DNA of 64,000 nt from Bacteroidaceae bacterium (GCA_017560125.1 JAFYOS010000001.1:20235-84234); one strand, 5' to 3'; counted from the first letter of the stretch, positions 32,453 through 42,632 are shown. Program-made: numbers and translations. The notes: generated from the letters alone by a model not told the origin.

Positions 32453-35043
32453 CACTTTTTGAATCCCGTATATAGCATGAAACCTGCCAAAGCCACTATC
32501 AACACTCCAACAAGAATGGAGAGATAGAACGACCATTCATGGCTCTTTATCATGACCTCATCAACGCACTTGAACTCTATTGTATGGTCGCCTGCCGGCA
32601 GAGGCAATGCGCGCAATACATAGTTGGCGCGTACAGGGGACACCTCCTTGCCATCAATATAAGCCTTCCATGTCTTGTAGTATATCTCGGAGAATACCGC
32701 AAGCTTGGGAGCCTTGCAACTGCTCCTGTAGGTAATGTTTCCCGGGTTGCGGTACTCGTCCAGCACAATCTCGCCGGATGCGCCGTTGCAATACTGTGCG
32801 GCATCGGGCACCTTGTCACGCCAAGCCTCATCGACATATGCAGTATTCTTGTCAATATTCTCTATTGCAGCAATCTCCTCATCCGCGCCACTCACCCATA
32901 CGATGCTGTCGACAAGCCAGCAGTGGCCGAAGGCCCCTGGCAAGCCGTGCTGCTGCGCCATTCCCGGAGTATTGTCGGCCACACCGTCACCGGTTATGAT
33001 GAAGCGCGTATTCAGCATAGAAATGACATTCCAGTTCATTTTTGAGAGATACCTGTCTATAAGATCCTGGTATCTTGCCAGTTTGGCCGGACTGTAACCA
33101 CCTATGGAGTTATGCTTGTAAGATGTGAATGCCTCGTTGAACGGATTGTCGACAAGATTGAACACACGATAGTGCGGGTCATCCCCTGCCAGTTCCTTTA
33201 TCTGCCTGTCGACATCGGTAAAGCGTATTTCAGTTGTTCTTTCCTTAGACATGAAATCATCATCGGACAGGAAGCGCTTGCTCACCGGCCACATGTCGAA
33301 AAGGAAAAGTACTCCCATTGCAAGTACAACCAAGGTTGCCTTGAGCTTTCCGTATGAATATGCAAACAGGAGGACTGCGGCTGCAGCTATGAAAAGGAAC
33401 GAACGCCATGCATCGGCGGCAAGCATCGAAGCACGTTCGGTTTTCAAGGCTTCGTATATCTCGGGCACCTGAGCTACAGCTGCATCATTGGCCGACACAA
33501 AATTCATCAGCGAACCGCCCGACAAGGCAAAAACAAGAGCCAATGCCCCTACGATACCCGAAGAGATGTACAGGCCTTTCATTGCGAGCTTCTTTTCACC
33601 GGCATTACTTGAAAGTACCATTCTCATGTACTCCTTCACTGCAAGCACAGCAAGTGTAGCCATAGCCATTGTTGTTATCACAAGTGACATTGACGGAGCG
33701 CGGAACTTGTTGTAGAAAGGCAGATATTCGAACAGGAAGTTGTTTATACCCGGGAGGTTGCGTCCCCATGCAAGGAGCAGCGTGAATACAGTTGCTGCAA
33801 GCAGCCACCATTTTTCGGGGCCACGTACCACAAAAAGTCCGAGCACGAACAGGAAGCACACTATCGCTCCGGCATATACAGGACCTTCGGTAAAAGGCTG
33901 GTCGCCCCAATATGTCGGCGCGGCACTTGCAAACGAAGCGGCCTGCCTTGCTGCTTCGCGGTTTATCTCTCCCCTTATCTCCATGTTGGCGTTTATGAAC
34001 TGTAACGCTTCGGCCTCGCCCGCACCCGGGTTGTGCTGCATCACAGCATCGACATACTGGCTTGTCATTGCCTTGGAGACATAGTTCCTGTATGCAGAAT
34101 AGAGCCGGCTATCCTCACCCACGTCGTAATGTGACGACGAACCGTAGAAACCGGGGATAAGGAGTGTAAGGCTCTCGGCCTTTCCGTAACTCCAGGCGAA
34201 GGCATAATCGGCATCAAGCCCCGAAGCCTTCTCTCCATCCTTGACTTTGAGTTCCGAGCCGCCTCGCATCGACTCCTTTGCATAGTCATTCGTCGGCAAC
34301 AGTATACCCACGGCAGGAGCAGCGGCCAACAAGGCAACCACAGCAAGGACACCCGTAGCCTTGAAATAGTACGGAAGCCATTTTTCGCGGAATGCATAGA
34401 CAAGATACACCAGAGCTATGATTACTGCGGTAAGCAACACATAATAGCTTACCTGCTGATGACTCCAGTAAACATTAAGACCGGCAGCAATAAGTGTAAG
34501 CAATGCACCGGCAAGCAACTTGCGCCTATAGCAAAGGATGATACCTCCTATAAGCGGAGCCATAGTTGCTATCACAAGGCTCTTGTTCATGTGTCCGGCG
34601 TTGATTATAATGAAATTGTATGAGCCGAGCGTATATACAATCGCACCGGCAATGCTGAGCCACGACCTGCACCCGAGAGCAAGCAGTAGTATATAGAAGC
34701 CAAGGAACGTCGCGAATATACAGCCTATATGACGTGCCGATGCACCGAAAATGTTCAACGTGACGATCCTGCTCAAGTTCTTGAACACATTGGCCGGTTG
34801 AGGGGAGAATGTATAGTTGCACGGCATACCGGAGAACATGGAGTTCGACCAGTATGAATACTCACCTGTCTCTTCGTGATAGTCACGGGCATCCTTGCCC
34901 CATCCCATGGAACCTACGGCATCGGCCTGTCGTATGTCCTTGCCCTCAAGAACCGGTGAAAAGTACACCAGCGTAAGCAGCAGGAACACCAAAATGGCAA
35001 CAATATGCGGCACAAGCCCCTTCCAATCAAATTTACCTGTCAT
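32452..35043 (-). CDS. YfhO-family polytopic membrane protein
   Basis: A large membrane protein of the YfhO family, a GT-C-like group. The Gram-positive members are implicated in glycosylating teichoic acids; the function here is unproven. It has 863 residues. An N-terminal helix (VAILVFLLLTLVYFSPVL) is followed by an extracytoplasmic loop with YSYWSNSMFSGMPCN. About a dozen helices run to near residue 600, then comes a soluble domain of about 220 residues and a final helix (LVGVLIVALAGFMLYTGF). The C-terminal domain (VFSEIYYKTWKAYIDGKEV) matches the conserved YfhO end. The ATG is four bases after the preceding glycosyltransferase gene. Confidence 0.88.
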   Translation of the reverse strand: MTGKFDWKGLVPHIVAILVFLLLTLVYFSPVLEGKDIRQADAVGSMGWGKDARDYHEETGEYSYWSNSMFSGMPCNYTFSPQPANVFKNLSRIVTLNIFGASARHIGCIFATFLGFYILLLALGCRSWLSIAGAIVYTLGSYNFIIINAGHMNKSLVIATMAPLIGGIILCYRRKLLAGALLTLIAAGLNVYWSHQQVSYYVLLTAVIIALVYLVYAFREKWLPYYFKATGVLAVVALLAAAPAVGILLPTNDYAKESMRGGSELKVKDGEKASGLDADYAFAWSYGKAESLTLLIPGFYGSSSHYDVGEDSRLYSAYRNYVSKAMTSQYVDAVMQHNPGAGEAEALQFINANMEIRGEINREAARQAASFASAAPTYWGDQPFTEGPVYAGAIVCFLFVLGLFVVRGPEKWWLLAATVFTLLLAWGRNLPGINNFLFEYLPFYNKFRAPSMSLVITTMAMATLAVLAVKEYMRMVLSSNAGEKKLAMKGLYISSGIVGALALVFALSGGSLMNFVSANDAAVAQVPEIYEALKTERASMLAADAWRSFLFIAAAAVLLFAYSYGKLKATLVVLAMGVLFLFDMWPVSKRFLSDDDFMSKERTTEIRFTDVDRQIKELAGDDPHYRVFNLVDNPFNEAFTSYKHNSIGGYSPAKLARYQDLIDRYLSKMNWNVISMLNTRFIITGDGVADNTPGMAQQHGLPGAFGHCWLVDSIVWVSGADEEIAAIENIDKNTAYVDEAWRDKVPDAAQYCNGASGEIVLDEYRNPGNITYRSSCKAPKLAVFSEIYYKTWKAYIDGKEVSPVRANYVLRALPLPAGDHTIEFKCVDEVMIKSHEWSFYLSILVGVLIVALAGFMLYTGFKK

Positions 35044-35047
35044 GATA

Positions 35048-36268
35048 TTATCTGTTTTTATCTATTATCCCTTTCAAACAATTGTACATGCCCTCTTCAT
35101 ACTTTTCAAGAGTATAATTGTCCCTGACCGTATGATATGCGGCCCAAGCCTTACGTGAAAACTCGCCTGGCGACAGGCTGTCGACAGCAAGCAGCGCCTC
35201 CTCGAAATCCCTGTATGCAACATTTGCGACTTCCACTCCTACTGCGGAAAGGTCGAGCCCGGTACCCTTGCTGTATACAGGAAACATCGGAGCGTTGCCC
35301 AGGACATTGAGCACGGACACGGCTCCGCCTTCCGAGACAGACGGGTTGAGCAGTATGCCGCACTGCGACAATACCGCAGCATACTCCTTTGACTCTATAT
35401 CAACAAATCCATGCATTACAATATTGTCATGCGACTCTATCACCGGCCCGTAATATCTCCAGAAGTCACTCTCCTGCCGGCTGCCGCCGCAAATGTGAAG
35501 AGTGAATTCGGGATGGGAGACGGCAAAATCTATGGCAATGTCAAGCCCCTTATGCAGCATGCCCGAGCTGCCGAACCAGAGAATATTCCTGCGGCAAGCG
35601 ACAAAATCCTTGTCGGCGGCCTCATCAACGACCTTGAAATAGAACGCCGACAACTGGTGATACATGGTAGCATCACACTCTTCGTTCAGGAACTGCCGCA
35701 GCACATAGCTGTCACCAAGGCATATCACTGCATCGCTGAAACGTGCCTCGTAATAGTTCCTGGGATCACCCGGGATATAGCGGTTGGCTCCCAGCAGCCA
35801 GTGTCCATGCCGTTCACGGAACTCGATGTTGCGCATCGAAGTACACCTGTAGTTGAAACAGGTTTCCGCGCCAACGGAGTAAAAAATTCTGAGCGGATTA
35901 ATACCCGCATCACTGCTGAACGAGCCCATATACGCATTGCCGTTTATACCGCACACGATGTCGTAGGGAGAGTAGTCAATCCCTGTTTTCGCCCTTGATG
36001 AACAGTCTACAATGTATCCTAAACGGTCGAAGCACCTTGCTATGACATGGCATTCCGTGAAATTGGAATGATATTTAGGCAACTGCCTGAACTTGAAGGC
36101 CTCGGGCAAATGACAAAGTAGCACACGTTTGCCGCTTCGCTTGCCGAAGACATTCTTCAAAATCTTTTCATTCGAAAATACTCTATGCACACATGCAACA
36201 ATCGAGCTGCAAATGCGCCGTTTGGCTATTGGCCACAAACGCTGGAGTTCCGATATCCTGTACCTCAT
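35048..36268 (-). CDS. Glycosyltransferase with GT-B fold (GT4-like)
   Basis: Probably a nucleotide-sugar glycosyltransferase of the cytoplasmic glycan assembly line. The N-terminal half (RVLLCHLPEAFKFRQLPKYH, a family-poor region) is divergent. The C-terminal half has a second Rossmann domain with ILWFGSSGMLHKGLDIAI, LHICGG and the donor-binding SVSEGGAVSVLNVLG, in which the usual E-x7-E is partly replaced. The chosen start (MRYRISELQR) follows the upstream GT4 stop by 13 bases and gives 406 residues; a longer frame would overlap that gene by 107 bases and is unlikely. The sugar is unknown. Confidence 0.8.
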   Translation of the reverse strand: MRYRISELQRLWPIAKRRICSSIVACVHRVFSNEKILKNVFGKRSGKRVLLCHLPEAFKFRQLPKYHSNFTECHVIARCFDRLGYIVDCSSRAKTGIDYSPYDIVCGINGNAYMGSFSSDAGINPLRIFYSVGAETCFNYRCTSMRNIEFRERHGHWLLGANRYIPGDPRNYYEARFSDAVICLGDSYVLRQFLNEECDATMYHQLSAFYFKVVDEAADKDFVACRRNILWFGSSGMLHKGLDIAIDFAVSHPEFTLHICGGSRQESDFWRYYGPVIESHDNIVMHGFVDIESKEYAAVLSQCGILLNPSVSEGGAVSVLNVLGNAPMFPVYSKGTGLDLSAVGVEVANVAYRDFEEALLAVDSLSPGEFSRKAWAAYHTVRDNYTLEKYEEGMYNCLKGIIDKNR

Positions 36269-36281
36269 ACCGCCAGCTACA

Positions 36282-37370
36282 TTATAGTTTACGATATACT
36301 CTACAGGTATTCTCCACCATCTTTTCAAGAGAAAATTCCTTGCTCCTCTCAAGCCCCTTATGCCGTAGTTCATCGCGTAGCGCGGCACTTACAAGCATCT
36401 CCTTGAGAGCATCCTGCATTGACTGTGCGTCGCCCGGGTTGAAGAAAAGCCCGGCATCACCGGCCACTTCGGGGAAACAGCTGGCATTGCTCAGGCACAC
36501 GGGGCAACCATTTGCAAACGCCTCAAGGATGGGAATGCCGAACCCCTCGTAATGCGACGGGAACACGAAACACAACGCATATTTATAGAGAGATGCCATT
36601 TGAGCATCGTTTGCCGATATATGTACAAGACGGTCTGCAATATTCCATTTGGCGAACAGTTTCAGTTCGGCTCTGCTGAAAGGAGATCCGGTACATACAA
36701 CCTTGAGGTTAGGGTCAAGGTTGAATATCGGACGTATTGCCGAAAGCCATGGAAGGAAGTTCTTGTAACCCTTCCTTTCGCCTACATACAGCACATACCG
36801 GTCAAACAATTGTGAAGCCGGCGTGCCTATCATACGGTAGCCGTGATGAACTACACTTATTTTTGCAGGGTCGGTACCCAACAATTCCACAATATCGCGT
36901 TTCGTGTTCTCGCTCACTGCGATTATATGGTCGGCCTCCGATATCAGCAGTTTCTTGTGCGGGATTGTACGGTCATATATGAGCACATCCTGCGGATACC
37001 GTTCGAATGTCATGTCATGAATGGTCAGCACAAAAGGCTTCTGCCTTTTCTTGACATGCTTGAGGAAATATGGATTGAAATATGTGGGGTGGAATATATC
37101 GTAGTCGTCGTTCTTTACAGCCTTCGTTGCAAGATACTTGTTGACAAGTATATATATCTGTCTGCGAAGACGATAATTGCGGGGGAAGGTTATCTTGTCA
37201 TACTCATGCCCGTATGTTTCAGTGACATAGTGGTTCTCGCAGTAGCGCATAGGAATCTCCGCCCCGAACTCACCTGCCGGCAAGTTGTACATGAGATCGG
37301 CAAAATAACGTGTCACACCACCGAAACGCTGGAATGTGAACATCTGATTATCGAACAGTATCTTTTTCAT
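36282..37370 (-). CDS. GT4 glycosyltransferase
   Basis: A retaining glycosyltransferase of family GT4, cytoplasmic or membrane-associated. The N-terminus has the glycine-rich loop FQRFGGVTRYFADL that binds the acceptor side. The C-terminal domain contains VLYVGERKGYKN and the donor-binding block HYEGFGIPILEAFANGCPV with both conserved glutamates. The length of 362 residues is normal. The ATG at 37370 lies 12 bases after GAGGCTT, a weak Shine-Dalgarno-like stretch; an ATG 15 bases upstream is possible. It begins 19 bases after the flippase stop. Confidence 0.93.
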   Translation of the reverse strand: MKKILFDNQMFTFQRFGGVTRYFADLMYNLPAGEFGAEIPMRYCENHYVTETYGHEYDKITFPRNYRLRRQIYILVNKYLATKAVKNDDYDIFHPTYFNPYFLKHVKKRQKPFVLTIHDMTFERYPQDVLIYDRTIPHKKLLISEADHIIAVSENTKRDIVELLGTDPAKISVVHHGYRMIGTPASQLFDRYVLYVGERKGYKNFLPWLSAIRPIFNLDPNLKVVCTGSPFSRAELKLFAKWNIADRLVHISANDAQMASLYKYALCFVFPSHYEGFGIPILEAFANGCPVCLSNASCFPEVAGDAGLFFNPGDAQSMQDALKEMLVSAALRDELRHKGLERSKEFSLEKMVENTCRVYRKL

Positions 37371-37389
37371 ATCACCAAGCCTCATTTTT

Positions 37390-38844
37390 TCATTTATACA
37401 GAAACTCCTTTATCTCATTAAGTTCCTCGCTGCGTATCAAACGTGCAATAAACACATAAAGCGAGGCTGCTATCGCCACCTTTGAAACAAACAGCAGATA
37501 CATGTCCTCTATCGCCATCGTCGAAACATATGCAACGGCCATTACAAATAACGACAGCAGCATATACGGCAGTATATCGCGCATGAACATGGAAAGTTTA
37601 ATATCAATCTCCTTCTTGGCGAAATATAACCAAACAAACAACCATAAAACATTGAACACACAATAGGAAACTATCATCGGCTTTATGCCCATCCTATGGA
37701 TGATCAACAGAATTCCGAACATAAGCAATCCCTGCACAATAGTACACCACATGAATGTACGTGAGCGTCCGCAACTTACCAGAAGATTGGTAAACATGGA
37801 CTGTATCGGCATGAATGCGCCCCACACGGCCAACATCTGCAACATCCCGGCACTCTCCAGCCATTTTTCGGTAATCACAAGCACAATCAGTTCCTTGGAG
37901 ACCAGCGACAGGCCCAGCATGAGCGGGAAAGATACAAAAGCCGTAAAACGTAACATCTTCCTGAAAACGCGCAGCTGCCGTTCGCTGTCATTGACAACCT
38001 TCGCAAGTGCTGGCTGCGCCACGGCATTCACCATGCCGTTGACCACTTCACCACCCATATTGAACCATTCCGCCGACTTGGTATAGTTGCCCACATCAAT
38101 GCGGGTATAGAATTTTCCCAGAATAAAAGAGAACACATTCCAGTTGAAACGTTGGAATACGCTTGTTATCAGCAGCCTGTAGCTGAAGGCAAAAAGATAC
38201 TTCAAAGGCGCGAAATTCACCTTCAACGAAGGTGTCCACGGAGTAAAATACCAGCAGACAACAGTGCGCACAAGCACATACACAATGCTCTGTGTCGCTA
38301 TGCCCCAATAGGAATATCCGTTGAGTGCCATTACAACCCCGACAACGCCCGACAAGGCGATGGACAATATCAGCGCAATGGACTTCTGCTTGACTTTCAG
38401 TTCACGGAAAAGATATGCCGAAGGTGCTATACCGAAAGCCGCAACGACAAACCCTAGGAAATTATACCTTGAAAGCGGTACAAGTACAGGCTGGTTAAAG
38501 AAATCAGCAATAATGGGTGCAGAAAGGTACAGGGCGACATACATTAAGACGGAAACAAGTATGTTGAACCAGAACACAGCATTGTAGTCGTCGTGGCCGA
38601 CCTTCTTCCGGTTAGCTATAGCCTGGACAAAGCCGCTCTCCTGCAACGAGCCTGCTATTGCAGAGAATATTGCAAGCATACCTATAGGCCCGTAGTCATT
38701 GGGGCCAAGTATCCTTGCCAGATATATTCCGAAGAGAAGGCTCAGAAACTGGCACACCACATTACTCATGCCGCCCCAAAGAAACCCCTTTGCGACTGCA
38801 TGTTTAAGATCTTGCTGTGTATTGCCGTTTCCCATTGCTCTCAT
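37390..38844 (-). CDS. Wzx-type polysaccharide flippase (oligosaccharide translocase)
   Basis: It moves lipid-linked oligosaccharide units across the inner membrane; MOP/MATE-like superfamily, WzxC/PST group. The N-terminal KGFLWGGMSNVVCQFLSLLFGIYLA helix and RILGPNDYGPIGML loop are characteristic, and 12 to 14 hydrophobic helices fill its 484 residues. Three in-frame starts lie close together (TTG 38859, ATG 38844, ATG 38835); none has a clear Shine-Dalgarno and I use the first ATG. Lying 31 bases after metG and next to glycosyltransferases, it marks this run as an export-linked glycan pathway. No Wzy-type polymerase was recognised. Confidence 0.88.
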   Translation of the reverse strand: MRAMGNGNTQQDLKHAVAKGFLWGGMSNVVCQFLSLLFGIYLARILGPNDYGPIGMLAIFSAIAGSLQESGFVQAIANRKKVGHDDYNAVFWFNILVSVLMYVALYLSAPIIADFFNQPVLVPLSRYNFLGFVVAAFGIAPSAYLFRELKVKQKSIALILSIALSGVVGVVMALNGYSYWGIATQSIVYVLVRTVVCWYFTPWTPSLKVNFAPLKYLFAFSYRLLITSVFQRFNWNVFSFILGKFYTRIDVGNYTKSAEWFNMGGEVVNGMVNAVAQPALAKVVNDSERQLRVFRKMLRFTAFVSFPLMLGLSLVSKELIVLVITEKWLESAGMLQMLAVWGAFMPIQSMFTNLLVSCGRSRTFMWCTIVQGLLMFGILLIIHRMGIKPMIVSYCVFNVLWLFVWLYFAKKEIDIKLSMFMRDILPYMLLSLFVMAVAYVSTMAIEDMYLLFVSKVAIAASLYVFIARLIRSEELNEIKEFLYK

Positions 38845-38875
38845 TATTGCTTGGCCCAAAGGGATCTTCAGTAAT

Positions 38876-40933
38876 TTATTTTATCTCGCTTCCGGGCTTG
38901 GTTGCGGGAGTAACGGTGAGTAATGACAGTTTACCCTCGTTGTCCTCGGCGCTGAGAATCATTCCCTCGCTAACGATACCACGCAATGTGCGCGGTGGCA
39001 GATTGGCAATGAAGCACACCTGCTTGCCCACAAGTTCCTCGGGGTTGAAGTGCTTTGCTATACCCGAAAGAATAGTACGTGTCTCCAGTCCGTCATCAAT
39101 TTTGAACTGCAACAGTTTGTCGGCCTTGGGAACTTTTGTGCACTCAAGGACTGTACCCACGCGCAGGTCGAGTTTCATGAAATCGTCGAAAGTACACTCC
39201 TGGCGTATTGGATTGGCCTTGTAGTTGGCAGCCTCGTTCTCTTTCTTTATGCGCTCAAGACGGTCGAGCTGCGCCTGGATAGCATCGTCCTCTATCTTTT
39301 CGAAGAGAAGACCCACCTCACCGAGCTCATGTCCCACGGCAAGCAGCTCAGTGCTGCCAAGACTTGCCCACTCGAACGACGGCATGTTGAGCATTTCGCG
39401 CAGCCTCCTGCTGCTGAAAGGCAAGAACGGCTCGAACACGATAGAAAGGTTGGCAACAAGCTGCAACGACAGATTCAGTATCGTAGCCACACGGCTCATA
39501 TCTGTCTTGGCCAGTTTCCAAGGCTCGGTCTCGGCAAGATAACGGTTACCTATGCGCGCAAGCTCCATGGCCTCCTTCTGCGCCTCACGGAACTTGTACT
39601 GGTCGAGAAGATGCTCAACCTTGCCCTTCACATCGACAAACTCGGCCACCGTAGCCTTGTCATAGTCAGTAAGTTCGCCACAAGCGGGAATCTTGCCGTC
39701 GAAATATTTTTTTGTAAGCACAAGCGCACGGTTCACGAAGTTGCCGTATACAGCGACAAGCTCGTTATTGTTGCGTGCCTGGAAATCCTTCCATGTAAAA
39801 TTGTTGTCCTTGGTCTCGGGGGCATTGGCAGTGAGCACATAGCGCAGCACATCCTGCTTTCCGGGGAAATCTACAAGGTACTCATTGAGCCATACGGCCC
39901 AGTTGCGCGAGGTAGATATCTTGTCGTCCTCGAGGTTCAGGAACTCATTGCTGGGAACATTCTCGGGCATCACATACTTGCCGTGAGCTTTCATCATAAC
40001 CGGGAATATGATACAGTGGAACACAATGTTGTCCTTGCCGATAAAGTGCACGAGACGTGTGTCCTCGCTCTGCCACCACTGCTCCCAAGAGCCATGCTTT
40101 GCAGGATTCTTGTCGCACAGTTCCTTAGTGTTCGAGATATACCCGATGGGCGCGTCGAACCACACATAGAGAACCTTGCCGTCGGCACCCTCTACCGGTA
40201 CCGGTATTCCCCAGTCAAGGTCGCGTGTCATGGCACGTGGCTGCAGGTCCATGTCGAGCCAGCTCTTGCACTGGCCATATACATTGGGACGCCACTCCTT
40301 GTGGTTTTCAAGAATCCACTCCTTGAGCCACTGCTGGTATTCATTGAGCGGCAGATACCAGTTCTTTGTCTCCTTCAGCACCGGTGCCTCTCCGGTCTCC
40401 TTGGAGCGCGGGTTTATAAGTTCTGTAGGCTCGAGCGCACGGCCGCATCCCTCCTCGCACTGGTTTCCGTAAGCCTGCTTGTGGCAGTAAGGACACTCTC
40501 CAACAACATCACGGTCGGTGAGAAACTTCTCGTTCTTCACATCGTAGAACTGTTTTGAAGTCTGTTCAACGAGTTTGCCGTCATCGTAGAGCTTGCGGAA
40601 GAATTCCGAAGCGAACTTGTGATGGGTATCGGAAGTCGTACGGCTATACACATCGAACGATATGCCGAAGCCCTCGAACGAATCCTTGATTATGTTGTGG
40701 TAGCGGTCAACCACATCCTGCGGAGTAATTCCTTCCTTGCGGGCGCGCTGTGTAACGGGCACTCCATGCTCGTCGCTTCCGCCTATAAAGAGAACATCCT
40801 CGCCCTTGAGACGCAGATAACGTACATAAATGTCAGCAGGCACATACACTCCTGCAAGGTGACCGATGTGTACCGGGCCGTTGGCATAAGGCAGGGCCGA
40901 TGTCACCAGAGTTCTTTTGAAATTCTTTTCCAT
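38876..40933 (-). CDS. metG: Methionyl-tRNA synthetase with C-terminal tRNA-binding domain
   Basis: It charges tRNA-Met with methionine. Class I catalytic core: HIGH at residues 22-25, a zinc knuckle with C147, C150, C159 and C163, and KISTS at 338-342 in place of KMSKS, the usual Bacteroidetes variant. The anticodon-binding helices follow. From about residue 583 there is a fused EMAP-II/Trbp111-type domain ([12 protein letters not shown]) used for dimerisation and tRNA binding. It has 685 residues. The ATG at 40933 is chosen since the -7 box at 40984-40991 lies between it and an upstream in-frame ATG. It is the first gene of the leftward glycan run, which may make the downstream genes follow its expression. 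Confidence 0.97.
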   Translation of the reverse strand: MEKNFKRTLVTSALPYANGPVHIGHLAGVYVPADIYVRYLRLKGEDVLFIGGSDEHGVPVTQRARKEGITPQDVVDRYHNIIKDSFEGFGISFDVYSRTTSDTHHKFASEFFRKLYDDGKLVEQTSKQFYDVKNEKFLTDRDVVGECPYCHKQAYGNQCEEGCGRALEPTELINPRSKETGEAPVLKETKNWYLPLNEYQQWLKEWILENHKEWRPNVYGQCKSWLDMDLQPRAMTRDLDWGIPVPVEGADGKVLYVWFDAPIGYISNTKELCDKNPAKHGSWEQWWQSEDTRLVHFIGKDNIVFHCIIFPVMMKAHGKYVMPENVPSNEFLNLEDDKISTSRNWAVWLNEYLVDFPGKQDVLRYVLTANAPETKDNNFTWKDFQARNNNELVAVYGNFVNRALVLTKKYFDGKIPACGELTDYDKATVAEFVDVKGKVEHLLDQYKFREAQKEAMELARIGNRYLAETEPWKLAKTDMSRVATILNLSLQLVANLSIVFEPFLPFSSRRLREMLNMPSFEWASLGSTELLAVGHELGEVGLLFEKIEDDAIQAQLDRLERIKKENEAANYKANPIRQECTFDDFMKLDLRVGTVLECTKVPKADKLLQFKIDDGLETRTILSGIAKHFNPEELVGKQVCFIANLPPRTLRGIVSEGMILSAEDNEGKLSLLTVTPATKPGSEIK

Positions 40934-40983
40934 GTGATATGTTGTTTTTTGTTTTTGTCCGGAGCGATTTTTATTGTAACCTA

Positions 40984-40991
40984 CAAAAGTA
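40984..40991 (-). promoter_or_regulatory. -7 box of metG
   Basis: TACTTTTG on the minus strand, a full TAnnTTTG match 50 bases before the metG start. A TTG at the right distance is not seen. It is divergent from the promoter of the Crp-like frame. Confidence 0.55.
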
Positions 40992-41085
40992 ACCATTTTA
41001 TTTTAAATACACGCATACGCGGATTAAGAAATCACAAAACCGCACAATATGCCGGTTACAGCGTCATACTTAGACACAAAATTGC

Positions 41086-41093
41086 TATATTCG
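41086..41093 (+). promoter_or_regulatory. Possible -7 box of the Crp-like/acyltransferase pair
   Basis: TATATTCG, a near match to TAnnTTTG, 18 bases before the ATG at 41112. No TTG is found 19-21 bases upstream. Confidence 0.45.
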
Positions 41094-41111
41094 CGCCACT
41101 ATCAATCGAAG

Positions 41112-41396
41112 ATGAAGAATATTACAGCAAAGATAAGGGCACACTACCCGGTCGGAGAGGAAGCACTGCAAGCCTTGCTTGAAGGGATGACACGGGCGCA
41201 ATACCCAAAGGGGACCATGCTTGTAAAAAGCGGAATAACTGACCGCTGCGTATATTTCATCGAAGAGGGTGTGACACGTTCAATCTTCCACCATGACGGA
41301 ACAGACACCACTACATGGTTCAGTCTCGAAGGGGATGTAACTATTACACGCAAAAATAAAAAAATAAAATGCAAAAAAACACAGTTTCATCGGTAG
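41112..41396 (+). pseudogene. Truncated Crp/Fnr-type cyclic-nucleotide-binding domain
   Basis: The 94-residue product looks like the N-terminal half of a Crp/Fnr-family regulator. AQYPKGTMLVKSGITDRCVYFIEEGVTR is the start of the cNMP-binding beta-roll, and WFSLEGDV is where the family normally continues for another 100 residues. Here the frame breaks into a low-complexity lysine-rich tail (TRKNKKIKCKKTQFHR) and stops. The rest of the roll, the dimer helix and the helix-turn-helix DNA-binding domain are all missing. The 3' end overlaps the acyltransferase start by 28 bases. Most likely this is a deletion remnant fused to its neighbour's upstream region. It could still be translated as a short leader that couples to the acyltransferase. 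Confidence 0.65.
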
Positions 41397-42538
41397 AATT
41401 TACCGATACAAAACCTCATTACGAGTTGCTCGACGGCTTGCGTGGCGTAGCTGCTGTTCTTGTACTTTTCTATCACATTTTCGAGGGGTTTGCTTTTGCC
41501 GAGGCAACAAACGGTGTGGGTAGCGGTTTGATAACTACGCTCAACCATGGTCACATTGCCGTTGATTTTTTCTTTATTCTATCGGGTTTTGTTATAAGTT
41601 ATGCCTATGACGACCGTTGGGCAAAAATGAGTACATGGCAGTTCTTCAAACGCCGTCTTGTGCGTCTGCACCCCATGCTTGTGATGGGTGCGATTATAGG
41701 CACAATCGCATTTGCAGTCGTCGGTTTTGAAAAGTGGGACGCCACCGCAGCACCCACGGGTTGGGTGATGGCAGCAATGTTGCTCACCATGTTCATGATA
41801 CCGGCTGTGCCCGGTGTACCCTACGAGGTACGCGGCAACGGCGAGATGTTCCCACTGAACGGACCGGGCTGGTCGCTCTTCTTTGAATACATAGGAAATA
41901 TCCTTTACGCCCTGTTTATACGCCGCTTGCCCACAAAGGCACTTGCAGCGCTTGCGGTGCTCCTTGGTATTACGCATGCATGGTTCTTCATAGGAAACGT
42001 GTCGGGATACGACATGATAGGCGTGGGATGGACAATAGACGAAGTTAATTTCTGGGGCGGACTGGTGCGCATGCTGTTCCCCTTCACCATGGGTATGCTC
42101 ATAGCAAGGAACTTCAGGCCTCGCAAGGTAAAAGGCGCGTTCTGGATATGCAGCATAATGCTCGTCGGGCTCTTCTCGGTACCATACATAGGCCCTGCCG
42201 GCGATATAAGCACAAACAGCCTGTACGAGTTCGTATGCATAGCGGCAATATTCCCGTTCATCGTATGGATTGGCGCATGCGGAAGCAGCGGCAACGCCTT
42301 CACTGCCAAAGCAAACAGCCTGCTTGGCGACATATCGTACCCGCTATACATAGTACACTACCCCATAATGTACCTGTTCTACGCATGGCTCATTGAGAAA
42401 AAGATTTACACCTTGCAGGATTGCCCCGGCATGGCCTTGATTGTAGTGGCATCGAGCATCCTGCTTGCCTTCCTTTGCCTAAAACTCTATGACGAGCCTA
42501 TACGCCGCTGGCTAGGCAAGAAGTTTGTAAATAGATAA
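41369..42538 (+). CDS. OafA-type membrane acyltransferase (acyltransferase family 3)
   Basis: It probably transfers an acyl group, often acetyl, to a surface sugar; integral inner-membrane protein. ELLDGLRGVAAVLVLFYHIFEGF holds the conserved arginine and histidine of the family in helix 1. DFFFILSGFVISYAYDDRW and the KRRLVRLHP motif follow, then about nine further helices over 389 residues. The C-terminal YDEPIRRWLGKK is also typical. Its start overlaps the truncated Crp-like frame, so the two share a promoter. A hairpin terminator follows. The link to the neighbouring glycan genes (opposite strand) is an inference. Confidence 0.9.
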   Translation: MQKNTVSSVEFTDTKPHYELLDGLRGVAAVLVLFYHIFEGFAFAEATNGVGSGLITTLNHGHIAVDFFFILSGFVISYAYDDRWAKMSTWQFFKRRLVRLHPMLVMGAIIGTIAFAVVGFEKWDATAAPTGWVMAAMLLTMFMIPAVPGVPYEVRGNGEMFPLNGPGWSLFFEYIGNILYALFIRRLPTKALAALAVLLGITHAWFFIGNVSGYDMIGVGWTIDEVNFWGGLVRMLFPFTMGMLIARNFRPRKVKGAFWICSIMLVGLFSVPYIGPAGDISTNSLYEFVCIAAIFPFIVWIGACGSSGNAFTAKANSLLGDISYPLYIVHYPIMYLFYAWLIEKKIYTLQDCPGMALIVVASSILLAFLCLKLYDEPIRRWLGKKFVNR

Positions 42539-42561
42539 TTCTGACAAACCATAGATATACG

Positions 42562-42589
42562 ATGCAGGTACCCGCCCAGGTGCCTGCAT
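42562..42589 (+). terminator. Terminator hairpin after the acyltransferase gene
   Basis: ATGCAGGTACC pairs with GGTGCCTGCAT (11 pairs, one G-T) over a six-base loop, then TGTTATTTAT. It separates the acyltransferase unit from dapB. Confidence 0.7.
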
Positions 42590-42632
42590 TGTTATTTATA
42601 ATTAAATTAATCTTTTATAGTGAAAAATTGCT

